Numbered from the stretch's first letter, positions 12,050 through 19,999 are shown. The stretch is 40,800 bases of DNA from Erysipelotrichaceae bacterium (GCA_031272515.1 JAISTR010000023.1:1-40800); one strand, 5' to 3'. Program-made: numbers and translations. Notes: a model not told the origin generated them from the sequence alone.

Positions 12050-12682
12050 ATGTCATCATTTGTTTTAAAAACCATCATGAGCACCCAGCTCAAAAAGCGG
12101 GTTTTCTTCACCTTCCTCTTTGGTTTGGGATATTTCTTTTTGGTGGCTGCTTTGAGCTATTATCTTTTACCGGATGGCTTTCTGTTGCAAAAAAACAATG
12201 CGACCATGGGCTGGGATGCCCTGACAAATCCCTTTGGTGAGATGGTTCTCATCCTGGCATACAACTCATTTTCCTACATCGTGCTGGTTCTGTTGAACCA
12301 GTACCCCTACCCTTACCGCAAGCCGTTTTTTACAATCAGCTTTTTGGTGATGTTTACTCTTTTGACCTGGCAAGGGATTACCATCGGCACCTTCTCCTTT
12401 ACCCAAGCGGTCTATTTTGTGCCGGATTTGACAACCCGGTTATTTCGCAATTTCGATCTTTTACACAGGGCTGCGCTTTGGGAGCTTTGCGGTCAATTGA
12501 TGTTTCTGGCCTCCACTGCAAGATCTGCCATCGCCAAAGAGGAAGACGGACAGCTGTCTTTCTTCAAAGCTTTCAAACAATTCAAACTAAGCAAAGCCGA
12601 AAAGCTGGCCCTGATTAGTGCGGTTTTGATGGTGATTGTTGCGGCAATCGTGGAAGGGATGGCAATATTTAAGGGGGTGTGA
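12050..12682 (+). CDS. polytopic membrane protein, possibly SpoIIM-like
   Basis: A 210-residue integral membrane protein. Hydrophobic segments lie at about 17-40 (VFFTFLFGLGYFFLVAALSYY), 65-85, 93-113, 140-160 and 185-207 (LALISAVLMVIVAAIVEGMAIF). The segment LHRAALWELCGQLMFLASTARSAI followed by a last helix ending in AAIVEG recalls the stage II sporulation protein M/DUF95 family, where a helix beginning H-G-x-x-E-x-P is followed by a final helix with a Glu. The match is loose and no sporulation genes are nearby. ATG 12050 follows AGGGGGAAG. It is transcribed opposite to pcrA. A short in-frame start with its own ribosome-site-like GGGGG follows at 12686, hinting that a second gene once followed. 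Confidence 0.65.
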   Translation: MSSFVLKTIMSTQLKKRVFFTFLFGLGYFFLVAALSYYLLPDGFLLQKNNATMGWDALTNPFGEMVLILAYNSFSYIVLVLLNQYPYPYRKPFFTISFLVMFTLLTWQGITIGTFSFTQAVYFVPDLTTRLFRNFDLLHRAALWELCGQLMFLASTARSAIAKEEDGQLSFFKAFKQFKLSKAEKLALISAVLMVIVAAIVEGMAIFKGV

Positions 12683-12697
12683 GCAATGAAGAACTTT

Positions 12698-13075
12698 TCA
12701 CAATACATCTCGTATCTCGTTTTCAATAATGTTAAACCGCTTGAACTCAGGGATTGTATCCCTGTAGCTGTCTTTTTTCGGCTTGTCGCTGCGACTTAAT
12801 GCACATAAGATTAAAATACCAGACGGATAAAGCGGATCACGCAATTTTGCGCACCGTATATCGTCATATTCATAGCATAATGGCAAATCATTTTCACGGC
12901 TTAAATAATCCAGCATCGCCAACAGATACAAAGCCTCTGGATACCATTTTTTCTCAAACAGCTTACGGATTTGGTTTGACTCCAGCGTTTCGATAATGAA
13001 TCCAAGATCCCCTAGATCCTTAACCCTGTGGCAAACCGTAAATTTAAAAGCCTCAAAACCTTGGCGGTATTCCAT
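12698..13075 (-). CDS. small protein of unknown function
   Basis: A 125-residue soluble protein with the pattern FEAFKFTVCHRVKDLG...IIETLESNQIRKLFEKKWYPEALYLLAMLDYLSRENDLP...Y.DIRCAKL. I recognise the W/H-Y-x-x-A-L-Y-L-L-A-x-L-D-Y-L core as a recurring family of uncharacterised ~120-residue proteins in gut Firmicutes, usually in accessory DNA, but know no established function. No signal peptide or membrane segment. ATG 13075 follows AAGGGGATTGC at good spacing. It stands alone, convergent with the membrane protein gene at 12050, and its last codons lie 15 bp from that gene's stop. Likely a later insertion into an older operon (see findings). Confidence 0.65.
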   Translation of the reverse strand: MEYRQGFEAFKFTVCHRVKDLGDLGFIIETLESNQIRKLFEKKWYPEALYLLAMLDYLSRENDLPLCYEYDDIRCAKLRDPLYPSGILILCALSRSDKPKKDSYRDTIPEFKRFNIIENEIRDVL

Positions 13076-13159
13076 AATGCAATCCCCTTTTAAATGTTAT
13101 TTAAAATAAAACCACTGTCTCTATCAACCCGAGTAAAAGTCATATTTTCGCATCGGTCA

Positions 13160-14293
13160 CTACTTCCCTTGCATCTCCTCTAACAGCGCTTGTTTCTCCT
13201 TAAGCATCACTTCATCCTGCCGTATCAGGTTGCCATAATCAAACAAAGCAATTCCCTCAAAATGCTTCAGGGTCTTCGCATAAGCCAGCTGACGAGCCAA
13301 AAGGTCTCCGGACAGCCACTCTGCTGAACCCCCTTCTTCCCCTATCCGATATGCCGGCAAGCCGATAATCAGCTGCACGTTTTTATAGGTCACCAGCTCA
13401 TCCCACTGGTCTGCCCTTAAATCAAAAGCAGCACTGGCATGGTCAAACTGCCAGTAGATCTGAGGGATGATGTAATCGACATAGCCAGGCTGACTCAGCC
13501 AGGCATCGACATCCGCATAGATGGTATTGCGGTTGTAGTCAAGATTCCCGGATGGCGATATCCCAAAACGCAGTTCGCTGTCAAAAGCTTTGACCGCCCT
13601 ATACAAATCCATCACCAGCAGATTGGTCTGATGCAGACGGAAGTCTTTCAGTGATTCGTAGTCTGATTCCAGAAACCACATATTATCAAAGGTCTCATCA
13701 ATTCCTTCCGGATAGAAATAGTCATCCAGATGAATGCCGGATACATCATACTTCTGCAATATCTCCTGTGCCACAGATACCACCAGGTTTCTTACCTGGG
13801 GACTGGCAGGGTCGAGGTACCAGCGGTCATTGATTAAATGGATATGGGAGCTGGCCGGGGTATTGGCCCATTGTGCAACTTTGTAGGAAGGATCAATCAA
13901 TAACATATCTTCACTGCTATAGGAGCGGAAGGGATTGATCCAGGCTTCCACCAAAATCCCCTGCTTCTTTGCTTCCTTGACCAATAACAAAAACGGGTCG
14001 TAGTCCAAATCCTTTACAGTACTTGCCGGGGGATAGAGGGATGACTGATAGTAGCTGTCGGTGAAAGCGACCGCATGCAGATACAAGGTGTTTCCACCAA
14101 TCTTTTTAATGTTTTCACATATTTCCCGGGCCCGCTTCTCAAACTCCTTCTGGCTGGGCGCATCCGCAAGCACCGTATTCCAGTTGCCGAAGGAAAACCA
14201 AACCCCGACGATATAGTCCGTCTTTATTGTGGGGGTACTCTTGCTGCAGGAGACCAACAGACTCAGCACAATCACAACCATCATCTTTTTCAT
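13160..14293 (-). CDS. GHL10/DUF187 family glycoside hydrolase-like lipoprotein
   Basis: A secreted lipoprotein of 377 residues. A short leader ends in LVSC with the lipid-modified Cys at 16. The mature part is a TIM-barrel of the DUF187/GHL10 type: VGVWFSFGNWN, NTLYLHAVAFTDSYYQSSLYP, YDPFLLLVKEAKKQGILVEAWINPFR, VSGIHLDDYFYP and YVDYIIPQIYWQ follow the family order, with acidic DD in the HLDDYFYP box as likely active-site residues. Relatives act on, or are predicted to act on, cell-surface polysaccharide or peptidoglycan; substrate unknown here. I place the start at ATG 14293, which overlaps the mnmG stop as ATGA, behind GAGGTG; the open frame extends 8 codons further but inside mnmG. Translational coupling to mnmG is unusual in function and probably only positional. 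Confidence 0.85.
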   Translation of the reverse strand: MKKMMVVIVLSLLVSCSKSTPTIKTDYIVGVWFSFGNWNTVLADAPSQKEFEKRAREICENIKKIGGNTLYLHAVAFTDSYYQSSLYPPASTVKDLDYDPFLLLVKEAKKQGILVEAWINPFRSYSSEDMLLIDPSYKVAQWANTPASSHIHLINDRWYLDPASPQVRNLVVSVAQEILQKYDVSGIHLDDYFYPEGIDETFDNMWFLESDYESLKDFRLHQTNLLVMDLYRAVKAFDSELRFGISPSGNLDYNRNTIYADVDAWLSQPGYVDYIIPQIYWQFDHASAAFDLRADQWDELVTYKNVQLIIGLPAYRIGEEGGSAEWLSGDLLARQLAYAKTLKHFEGIALFDYGNLIRQDEVMLKEKQALLEEMQGK

Positions 14294-16158
14294 TTGGCAC
14301 CTCTTTGTTTCAGCCATACCGCCAGCACCCCGATATCAGCCGGGGTCACCCCGGAAATCCTGGAAGCCTGACCCAGGGTCAATGGCTGCACCTGGGACAG
14401 CTTTTGGCGGGCCTCCAGGGACAAAAGCTCGATACTTTGATAATCCAAATCCTGCGGGATGCTTTGCGCCTGTAAGCCAGCCAGCTGCTTCGCTTCCCGT
14501 CGCTGCTTTTCGATATAGCCTTCATACTTCAAGTCCACTTCTAAAGAATCCACGACACTTTGCGGGACATCTGTATCCAGGAAATCCCTGATACCAAGTG
14601 AGGGGCGCTTGATGAGCTGGTCCAGATGAATGCCATTTTTAATAGGATCATAGCCAGCCTGTTCTAAAATCTGATTGTTTTTCTCACTTACAGCAACCAC
14701 CGTATCTTTGACCTTTTGAAGCAGGTCCTGTTTTTGTTGCTGCATCTTTTGAAAGTTTTGGTACTGCGCTTCGCTGAGCAAGCCGATTTGATGGCCCAGC
14801 TGTGTTAAGCGCTCTGGTGCATTATCGTGTCTTAGCAGCAGCCGGTACTCCGCCCGGCTGGTCAATAAGCGATAGGGCTCAGTTGTTCCCTTGGTAACCA
14901 AATCATCGATCATGACTCCGATGTAGGCCTGATCCCTGCCCAGGATTACCGGCTCTTGTAAACGCAAAGAGCGCACGGCATTAATACCCGCCACTAAACC
15001 CTGACCGGCCGCCTCCTCATAGCCTGAGGTGCCGTTAATCTGGCCCCCACAAAAGAAGCCGGAGAGATGCTTGGCCTCAAGGCTTGGCCACAAACTCAAG
15101 GGATTAATCGCATCATACTCGATGGCATAAGCGTATTTCACAATCTCTGCCCGCTCTAAGCCCGGCAGGGTATGCAGGATCTCTTCTTGCACATAGTGGG
15201 GCAGGGAAGTCGAAAAGCCCTGCACATATAAAGTGTCCAGTTCTTTTGACTCCGGCTCCAGAAAAATCTGATGGCGCTCCTTGTCCGCAAAGCGGACCAC
15301 CTTGTCTTCAATCGAGGGACAGTATCTTGGTCCTGTCCCTTGAGCCACTCCGCCATACACAGCGGACTCGCTTAAGTGCGCGCGGATGATGTCATGGGTC
15401 TTCTGATTGGTATAGGTCAGATAGCAGGACCAGGGATTATGTATGATTTCCTCTGGTTTAGTCTGCCAGCTGAAGACATGAAAGCCTTCGCTTCCCGGCT
15501 GCTCACTGGTCAAAGACAAGTCCACACTATCCCGCTTTACTCGAGGCGGGGTTCCGGTCTTTAAGCGAAACAAGGGAAAGCCCAGCTTGATTAAGGACGC
15601 ACTGATGCGGCTGGTGGTCTTCTGTCCATCCGGTCCGCCCGGCGTCTTCTCTAATCCGACCAGGATATCGGAATTCATATAGGTACCGGTTGTCAGCACC
15701 AGTTTTTTACAATGGATGATGGTCCCATCCTCTAAGACTGCACCCTGGATGGTGTTGTTCTCGGTTATAAAATCCTCGCAGATACCTTCCATCACCCGCA
15801 GGTTTTCTTCTTTGGCAACAATCTTGGACATGTAATCCATATATGCCAGCTTATCGGATTGTACCCGCAGGCAATGCACCCCCGGACCTTTTGCAGTATT
15901 AAGCATTTTGAACTGCAATGCCGTCAGGTCCGCAGTCCTGCCCATCTGCCCGCCCAAGGCATCGATTTCCCGGGTGACGATTCCCTTGGCTGGACCGCCG
16001 ACCGAAGGATTGCAGGGCATGGAAGCCAGGCGGTTTTTATCAAGGGTCACCAAAATCGTGTCCGCACCTAAGCGGGCACTGGCCAAAGCTGCTTCCACAC
16101 CGGCATGACCGCCGCCGACAACCAAAATCTCACAGTGGATCGTTTGTTCTTTTTGCAT
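14290..16158 (-). CDS. mnmG: tRNA uridine-5-carboxymethylaminomethyl modification enzyme MnmG
   Basis: FAD-dependent subunit of the MnmE-MnmG complex, which installs (carboxymethyl)aminomethyl groups on the wobble uridine of several tRNAs. The dinucleotide-binding motif VVGGGHAGVEAALASARLG is near residues 12-30, MPCNPSVGGPAKG and the long ETPGGPDGQKTTSRIS-type region follow, and SGYEEAAGQGLVAGINA and RLLTSRAEYRLLLRHDNA are diagnostic. About 622 residues from ATG 16158, a normal length. A TTG at 16185 is in frame, but ATG 16158 fits family N-termini better. No ribosome site precedes it; a TATAAT box lies only 7 bp upstream, so the mRNA may be leaderless. mnmE is not in the window. Confidence 0.95.
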   Translation of the reverse strand: MQKEQTIHCEILVVGGGHAGVEAALASARLGADTILVTLDKNRLASMPCNPSVGGPAKGIVTREIDALGGQMGRTADLTALQFKMLNTAKGPGVHCLRVQSDKLAYMDYMSKIVAKEENLRVMEGICEDFITENNTIQGAVLEDGTIIHCKKLVLTTGTYMNSDILVGLEKTPGGPDGQKTTSRISASLIKLGFPLFRLKTGTPPRVKRDSVDLSLTSEQPGSEGFHVFSWQTKPEEIIHNPWSCYLTYTNQKTHDIIRAHLSESAVYGGVAQGTGPRYCPSIEDKVVRFADKERHQIFLEPESKELDTLYVQGFSTSLPHYVQEEILHTLPGLERAEIVKYAYAIEYDAINPLSLWPSLEAKHLSGFFCGGQINGTSGYEEAAGQGLVAGINAVRSLRLQEPVILGRDQAYIGVMIDDLVTKGTTEPYRLLTSRAEYRLLLRHDNAPERLTQLGHQIGLLSEAQYQNFQKMQQQKQDLLQKVKDTVVAVSEKNNQILEQAGYDPIKNGIHLDQLIKRPSLGIRDFLDTDVPQSVVDSLEVDLKYEGYIEKQRREAKQLAGLQAQSIPQDLDYQSIELLSLEARQKLSQVQPLTLGQASRISGVTPADIGVLAVWLKQRGAK

Positions 16159-16165
16159 CAAGGAT

Positions 16166-16171
16166 ATTATA
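16166..16171 (-). promoter_or_regulatory. -10 box of mnmG, probably giving a leaderless mRNA
   Basis: A perfect TATAAT at 16166-16171 (minus strand) ends 7 bp before ATG 16158, so the predicted first base falls at the start codon. The -35 region is poor (TTGGAT with a 19-bp spacer at best). The box overlaps the stop codon of the nucleotidyltransferase remnant. Confidence 0.45.
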
Positions 16172-16354
16172 CGATGTTTGTCCAAAAAGCATCCAAGGCA
16201 TCCCGGAAGATCTGATTCAATTCAGGCCATTCCAGCACAATACAATCAGGGAGGCGAATCCCCAAGCCCGGCTGCCGGACTCGATGGCATGCAATATCCT
16301 GATGTTCTGCTGAGCCTCTAGTTCTTGCAAAGTTTGCTTGATGAATGCTTCCAT
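16167..16354 (-). pseudogene. remnant of a YcgL-type nucleotidyltransferase
   Basis: From ATG 16354 (behind AAAGGATTGAAAT) the minus strand encodes about 36 residues ending ILHAIESGSRAWGFAS. That is the strand and GSRAWG motif at the N-terminus of YcgL/DNA polymerase beta-like nucleotidyltransferases, where the metal-binding D-x-D of an SPDSDYDVR segment should follow. Instead the sequence jumps to a shifted frame reading CIVLEWPELNQIFRDALDAFW and stops. The latter resembles a C-terminal helix of the same family (E-x-L-N-x-L-F-R). Some 200 residues, including catalytic Asp residues, are missing, so the gene is dead. It follows the broken metallophosphoesterase by 3 bp. Confidence 0.7.
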
Positions 16355-16357
16355 ATT

Positions 16358-16690
16358 TCAATCCTTTCTGAAAACCATGTTGTTTTCAAGCAGTTCTTGA
16401 AAGGTTACCGGTTGATAGTGATTGACTTCCACACATACATTCAAAGACTTGTCATGATTTCCCAGAATCAGATGTTTCTTGCCCTTGAGCCGGTCTAGAT
16501 ACACTTCCGGGTTTTGGGCAATGCGAAACATCAGGTCTCTCAGAATAAAGACCGTGTCTGAATTTGTGATACGTTTGTTGTAGTTGGCAATCAGTACTTC
16601 ATCCATTTCTGTGACATCCGCAAACGGACGGTCACAGAAACGGATGATGTTTTTATGGCCCAAATGTAAATCGGATGTGTAATAAACCAT
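16358..16690 (-). pseudogene. internally deleted metallophosphoesterase
   Basis: The 110-residue frame starts as a calcineurin-like phosphoesterase: MVYYTSDLHLGHKNIIRFCDRPF (motif I, D-x-H), then VFILRDLMFR where the metal-binding G-D box should be (here R-D), then HLILGNHDKS (G-N-H-D/E). After that it jumps straight to LNVCVEVNHYQPVTFQELLE, which is the C-terminal segment of the ~165-residue family. The middle ~55 residues, with the H...GHxH metal ligands, are absent without a frame change. With the G-to-R change this protein cannot bind its metals normally. ATG 16690 follows GAAGGAGACC. Formerly an operon with the nucleotidyltransferase downstream; such pairs occur together in other genomes from memory. 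Confidence 0.7.
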
Positions 16691-16855
16691 TGGTCTCCTT
16701 CAGGCAACTCCAACACATCTTCAAAAAGGAAGTGCAGTTGTCAATTCTGCTTGTTGATGTGGCCGCTTTGCCTCCTAAGTCTTAAACCATTATAAATGCT
16801 CCCACTTCAGAAGAAAACAGTAACCTCCTTATTAGAGAAACCTACTGTAACAATT

Positions 16856-16894
16856 TACTCAGTATACTGAGTATTTTGTAAAACATACTGAGTA
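16856..16894. promoter_or_regulatory. palindromic operator-like array before the ATPase at 16927
   Basis: TACTCAGTATACTGAGTA (16856-16873) is a perfect 18-bp palindrome. Its right half, ATACTGAGTA (16864-16873), recurs exactly at 16885-16894, 21 bp on, so the two sites lie on the same helix face. The second half-site covers the -35 region of the promoter at 16900. This is the form of a dimer-binding operator with an auxiliary half-site. Confidence 0.6.
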
Positions 16895-16899
16895 ATTTG

Positions 16900-16908
16900 T
16901 GTTAGAAT
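16900..16908 (+). promoter_or_regulatory. extended -10 promoter of the ATPase at 16927
   Basis: TGTTAGAAT at 16900-16908 matches the extended -10 with one mismatch; the -35 position (AAAACA, 16880-16885) is weak and overlaps the repeated half-site. ATCGGAGG at 16913-16920 serves ATG 16927. Confidence 0.5.
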
Positions 16909-16926
16909 AGATATCGGAGGTACAAC

Positions 16927-18105
16927 ATGTTTGAAAGAAAACTGGTGTCACAATTGGTGAATAGAATGCAGGAACCGCGCAAATTCATACAAATCGTGGA
17001 AGGCCCCAGGCAAACCGGGAAGACCACGGCAGTGCTGCAGGCATTAAATAAACTGGATATTCCCCAGCACTATGTCAGTGCCGATGACCCGACTCTGAAT
17101 TCTTTGGAATGGATCCGCAATGAGTGGCAAAGAGCCCGTTTACTATCAAAAGATGGCGATGCCATCCTGATTCTGGATGAACTGCAGAAAATAGAGAAAT
17201 GGTCTGAGATGGTGAAATTATTATGGGATGAGGACAGCCGCAATCATTGTCCTTTGAAAGTGATTATTACCGGATCCTCAGCCCTGTTATTAAAGAAGGG
17301 GATGAAAGAATCCCTGAAAGGCCGCTTTGAGGTGTTGTACTGTACCCACTGGAATTATCAGGAATGCAAAGACGCCTTCGGATACAGCCTGGACGATTTT
17401 TTGTTATTTGGCGGTTTCCCCGGAAGCAGTTCCCTAATTCAGGATGAGGAACGCTGGGTGTGCTATATGCGTGAAGCCATCATCAATCCAACACTCACCC
17501 AGGATGTCATGTTAATGGATGACATCCGTAAACCGGCATTATTGGATGCCCTATTCGCTTTGGGATCAATCTACAGCGGTCAGGAAGTATCCTACACAAA
17601 ACTCTTGGGGCAATTGCAGGATGTGGGCAATACCGTCACCTTAGCCCACTATCTTGACTTGTTAAGTGATGCTGGAGTAATAACCGGATTGCAGAAATAT
17701 GCCAATAGTCCAATATCTGTCCGCAAGAGCTCTCCGCGCTTGTTGGTCTATGACACCTCATTGATGAGCTATCACTACGGCACAAATCGCCGCAGCCTGC
17801 TGAATCATCCGGCAGAGCGGGGGCACTTGGTGGAAAGTGCGATAGGAGCTTATCTTTTGGCCAGGGGCAAAGAAGAGGGCTTTGGAGTGTATTGGTGGCG
17901 GGACCGGAGTGAAGAAGTGGACTTCGTAATTCAGAAAGGCTCATCTCTCACCGCCCTGGAAGTCAAGAGCGGCCGAATCAAGCATACCGGCGGAACCCTG
18001 TCCTTCAAATCCCGCTATCCCCATGCCCTCTCATTGATTATCGGCTCTTCTGATGTTTCAGTGGAAGATTTCCTTTTAGGAAAACAACCACTGTTTCTTG
18101 AATAA
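16927..18105 (+). CDS. AAA family ATPase with DUF4143 domain
   Basis: A 392-residue ATPase. Walker A is GPRQTGKTT (residues 26-34), Walker B is AILILDELQK near residue 80, and the sensor segment is VIITGSSALLLKKG. The WNYQECKDAFG...LLFGGFPGSS part and the winged-helix segment (YTKLLGQLQDVGNTVTLAHYLDLLSDAGVI) are typical of DUF4143. The C-terminus has EEVDFVIQKG...LTALEVKSGR, the D...E-x-K of a PD-(D/E)xK-like nuclease fold, so this member is complete, unlike the two relatives at the left end. ATG 16927 has a strong GGAGG. It is a single-gene unit with a palindromic operator. Biological role unknown; the family is often mobile and multi-copy. Confidence 0.88.
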   Translation: MFERKLVSQLVNRMQEPRKFIQIVEGPRQTGKTTAVLQALNKLDIPQHYVSADDPTLNSLEWIRNEWQRARLLSKDGDAILILDELQKIEKWSEMVKLLWDEDSRNHCPLKVIITGSSALLLKKGMKESLKGRFEVLYCTHWNYQECKDAFGYSLDDFLLFGGFPGSSSLIQDEERWVCYMREAIINPTLTQDVMLMDDIRKPALLDALFALGSIYSGQEVSYTKLLGQLQDVGNTVTLAHYLDLLSDAGVITGLQKYANSPISVRKSSPRLLVYDTSLMSYHYGTNRRSLLNHPAERGHLVESAIGAYLLARGKEEGFGVYWWRDRSEEVDFVIQKGSSLTALEVKSGRIKHTGGTLSFKSRYPHALSLIIGSSDVSVEDFLLGKQPLFLE

Positions 18106-18168
18106 ATGCACCTGCCCCCTTCCCCTATCCATCCTTGCTCCGCTATAATCAATGACAGAGGAACATTT

Positions 18169-19452
18169 ATGAAAAAACTGCTGCTTATCTGTTTGTTATG
18201 TTTATCCCTGTTTGCCTGCACCAAAAAAGATACAGTGGATCATGATGCGGCTGTGACCTGCTACTTGCAATCCGACGCAATTGGAATCATGACCCAGTAC
18301 AGCGGCCAGGTCCCAATCAAGGAAATTACTTCGACCTCGACGCTGTTTGCCTATGATTTCCATATTTTAAGTCAAAGCGATTTCAACTGGGAGGAAGAGG
18401 ATTTCGTTACTGCTCTCAAGGATGTGTACGCAGCACAGGACGTGCGCCTCACCTATGACCCGCCCCTGATTATCTATGAACTGGTGTTTACACCGGAGGG
18501 CTTCCAGGATGCGTACGCAAGCACTACCGACCTGGATTTCACCAAGGACCTTCTGGAAGAGATTATTAAAACACCTGTTGCCAATGGTGCTGTCTGTGAC
18601 AGTGATCCCAATGTTGCCCAAGCGCTTTTTGACGAAAATATCGCAGCACTCAAGGCTTTCCGCATCACCTACGACATCCCGTTTGACTTTGATCTCTTTG
18701 AATTGACTTTTGGCAGTGATATCCGCTTTACCAAAGTCAAAAACCAGTTTTCTGAATTCAACAACCACGATGTCGCCCTGGTTCCGGTCCACATCGTCAA
18801 TAACTCCGGTGCTACCGGAATGGTCAATATGTTCTACTATTCCATCTTTTCACCAGACGGTATTGAACTGGATGATGTTACTGTCTACTTCAGCTCTGAC
18901 GAAAACACCTTAGGTTATGGTTCAGAGTTACGAAACGGCGCTGAGGGTGATTATGTAATACCCGTTTTATTCACCGGCGATGGCGAGTATGTCATCGAGT
19001 TTGACAACTACGGCACTTTTGTGGAAGTCTATCTGCCGATTGAAAAGACCGGTACCACCGATTCAGGATCAGATTCCGGGACAGGCAGCAGTGAAACCAC
19101 CCAAACCGTCGATGCCGGCGACTTCACCATCACCTTCAAAAACAAGGTCACGGAAAATGCCAGCCTGACTTTTAAGATCACCGGCGCTGAAGATTTGGAA
19201 GTCACCAGCATTGAAGTAGTCAAGGACGGTTCGATCATCAAGACTGTGAACATTGCTGATGAGCTTGCCAACAGCTACATCACCATCACTACCAGTGGCG
19301 GCAAGAAAACCTATGATCTCTGCTACAACTCCTATGCGACCTTTCGAACCTGGTACCGCCATGCAGCAGACGGTAGCTATGACATCGTCATCTACTACAA
19401 CGGCACCAGCTACACCTATACCATGAAAGTAAACAACTGGTACAATCACTGA
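18169..19452 (+). CDS. multidomain lipoprotein with an N-terminal YehR-like domain
   Basis: A 427-residue secreted lipoprotein: leader ending LFAC with the lipidated Cys at 17. Residues about 27-143 follow the pattern of the small lipoprotein family elsewhere in this window: TC at the first strand (C31), Y-x-G-x-x-P-I at 44-50, a helical stretch, and a final Cys (C143). Residues about 185-290 form a beta-rich domain (NNHDVALVPVHIVNNSG...EYVIEFDNYGTFVEVYLPI) resembling a telokin/DUF4352-type fold. A Ser/Thr/Gly linker (about 291-313) leads to a C-terminal beta domain (DFTITFKNKV...SYDIVIYYNGTSYTYTMKV). ATG 18169 follows AGAGGAAC and starts the leader; the longer frame from 18106 does not. A TATAAT at 18144-18149 is a possible -10. 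Function unknown; presumably surface-exposed. Confidence 0.75.
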   Translation: MKKLLLICLLCLSLFACTKKDTVDHDAAVTCYLQSDAIGIMTQYSGQVPIKEITSTSTLFAYDFHILSQSDFNWEEEDFVTALKDVYAAQDVRLTYDPPLIIYELVFTPEGFQDAYASTTDLDFTKDLLEEIIKTPVANGAVCDSDPNVAQALFDENIAALKAFRITYDIPFDFDLFELTFGSDIRFTKVKNQFSEFNNHDVALVPVHIVNNSGATGMVNMFYYSIFSPDGIELDDVTVYFSSDENTLGYGSELRNGAEGDYVIPVLFTGDGEYVIEFDNYGTFVEVYLPIEKTGTTDSGSDSGTGSSETTQTVDAGDFTITFKNKVTENASLTFKITGAEDLEVTSIEVVKDGSIIKTVNIADELANSYITITTSGGKKTYDLCYNSYATFRTWYRHAADGSYDIVIYYNGTSYTYTMKVNNWYNH

Positions 19453-19491
19453 CCAAAGTAAAACCGGAGGCAAGCTCCGGTTTTCTTTGGT
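19452..19491. terminator. bidirectional terminator between convergent lipoprotein genes
   Basis: A 17-bp stem with one bulge: ACCAAAG (19452-19458) and AAAACCGGAG (19460-19469) pair with CTCCGGTTTT (19475-19484) and CTTTGGT (19485-19491). A and T runs on the two sides suit termination from both directions. Confidence 0.85.
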
Positions 19492-19493
19492 CT

Positions 19494-19946
19494 CTATTTT
19501 ATACTGCACTTCATATCTTCAATCTGGGCTTCATTGATTTCCTTGATGGTTTCCAGACTGTCATTGCTCCAATCGATGAAGTCATCTTCCTCCAGCCAGG
19601 ACAAAGCCTGGGGATCGCTCATATCATATTCCTGGGTAATGGTCAGCACGGTGCCCTTGACATTCATTTCATAGACCACACCGCTGATGGTTCCCAGGGT
19701 TTCCTGTAAATTCCGGTCCAGCTCCGCAACCACTTCATTCATCTGGTCGGCGCTTAAACCCTGATCTGCCATGTCTTCCGACACTTCAAATATAATCGTC
19801 TTAACCGGTTTCTCCCCCATGACCTTCATTGTGGACTTAATCCCATCCGCTTCATAGGAGCAGGTCAAAACCTTATCTCCCCCCGTACCTTTACCACAGG
19901 AGAATAATGTCATCAGCAATAAAATCACCAACGCCAATCGTTTCAT
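19494..19946 (-). CDS. small YehR/DUF1307-like lipoprotein
   Basis: A 150-residue lipoprotein with leader ending LFSC (C17). The mature domain begins KVLTCSYEADGIKSTMKVMGEKPVKTI, giving the family's first-strand Cys (C29) and GEKPV box, continues with a helical segment (SADQMNEVVAELDRNLQETLG) and strands (VVYEMNVKGTVLTITQEYD), and ends in MKCSIK (C147). I read the fold as related to the DUF1307/YehR lipoproteins; no function is established for them. ATG 19946 follows GAGGTGAGAAG. Its promoter overlaps back-to-back with that of the GntR-ABC operon, so the two may be co-regulated. Most diverged of the single-domain members in the window. Confidence 0.75.
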   Translation of the reverse strand: MKRLALVILLLMTLFSCGKGTGGDKVLTCSYEADGIKSTMKVMGEKPVKTIIFEVSEDMADQGLSADQMNEVVAELDRNLQETLGTISGVVYEMNVKGTVLTITQEYDMSDPQALSWLEEDDFIDWSNDSLETIKEINEAQIEDMKCSIK

Positions 19947-19969
19947 CTCTTCTCACCTCGGCTTGTTTT

Positions 19970-19999
19970 AGTATACAATACGAAAGACACTGTTGACAA
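19970..19999 (-). promoter_or_regulatory. promoter of the lipoprotein at 19494-19946
   Basis: On the minus strand TTGTCA (19994-19999), 18-bp spacer, TATACT (19970-19975). Its -35 box shares five base pairs with the -35 box of the divergent gntR promoter. Confidence 0.6.

Noticed and set aside
12686-12799. A 38-codon rightward protein gene
   Set aside because: Good start region, but the sequence from about codon 5 is the reverse strand of a better supported gene. Listed only as a possible remnant.
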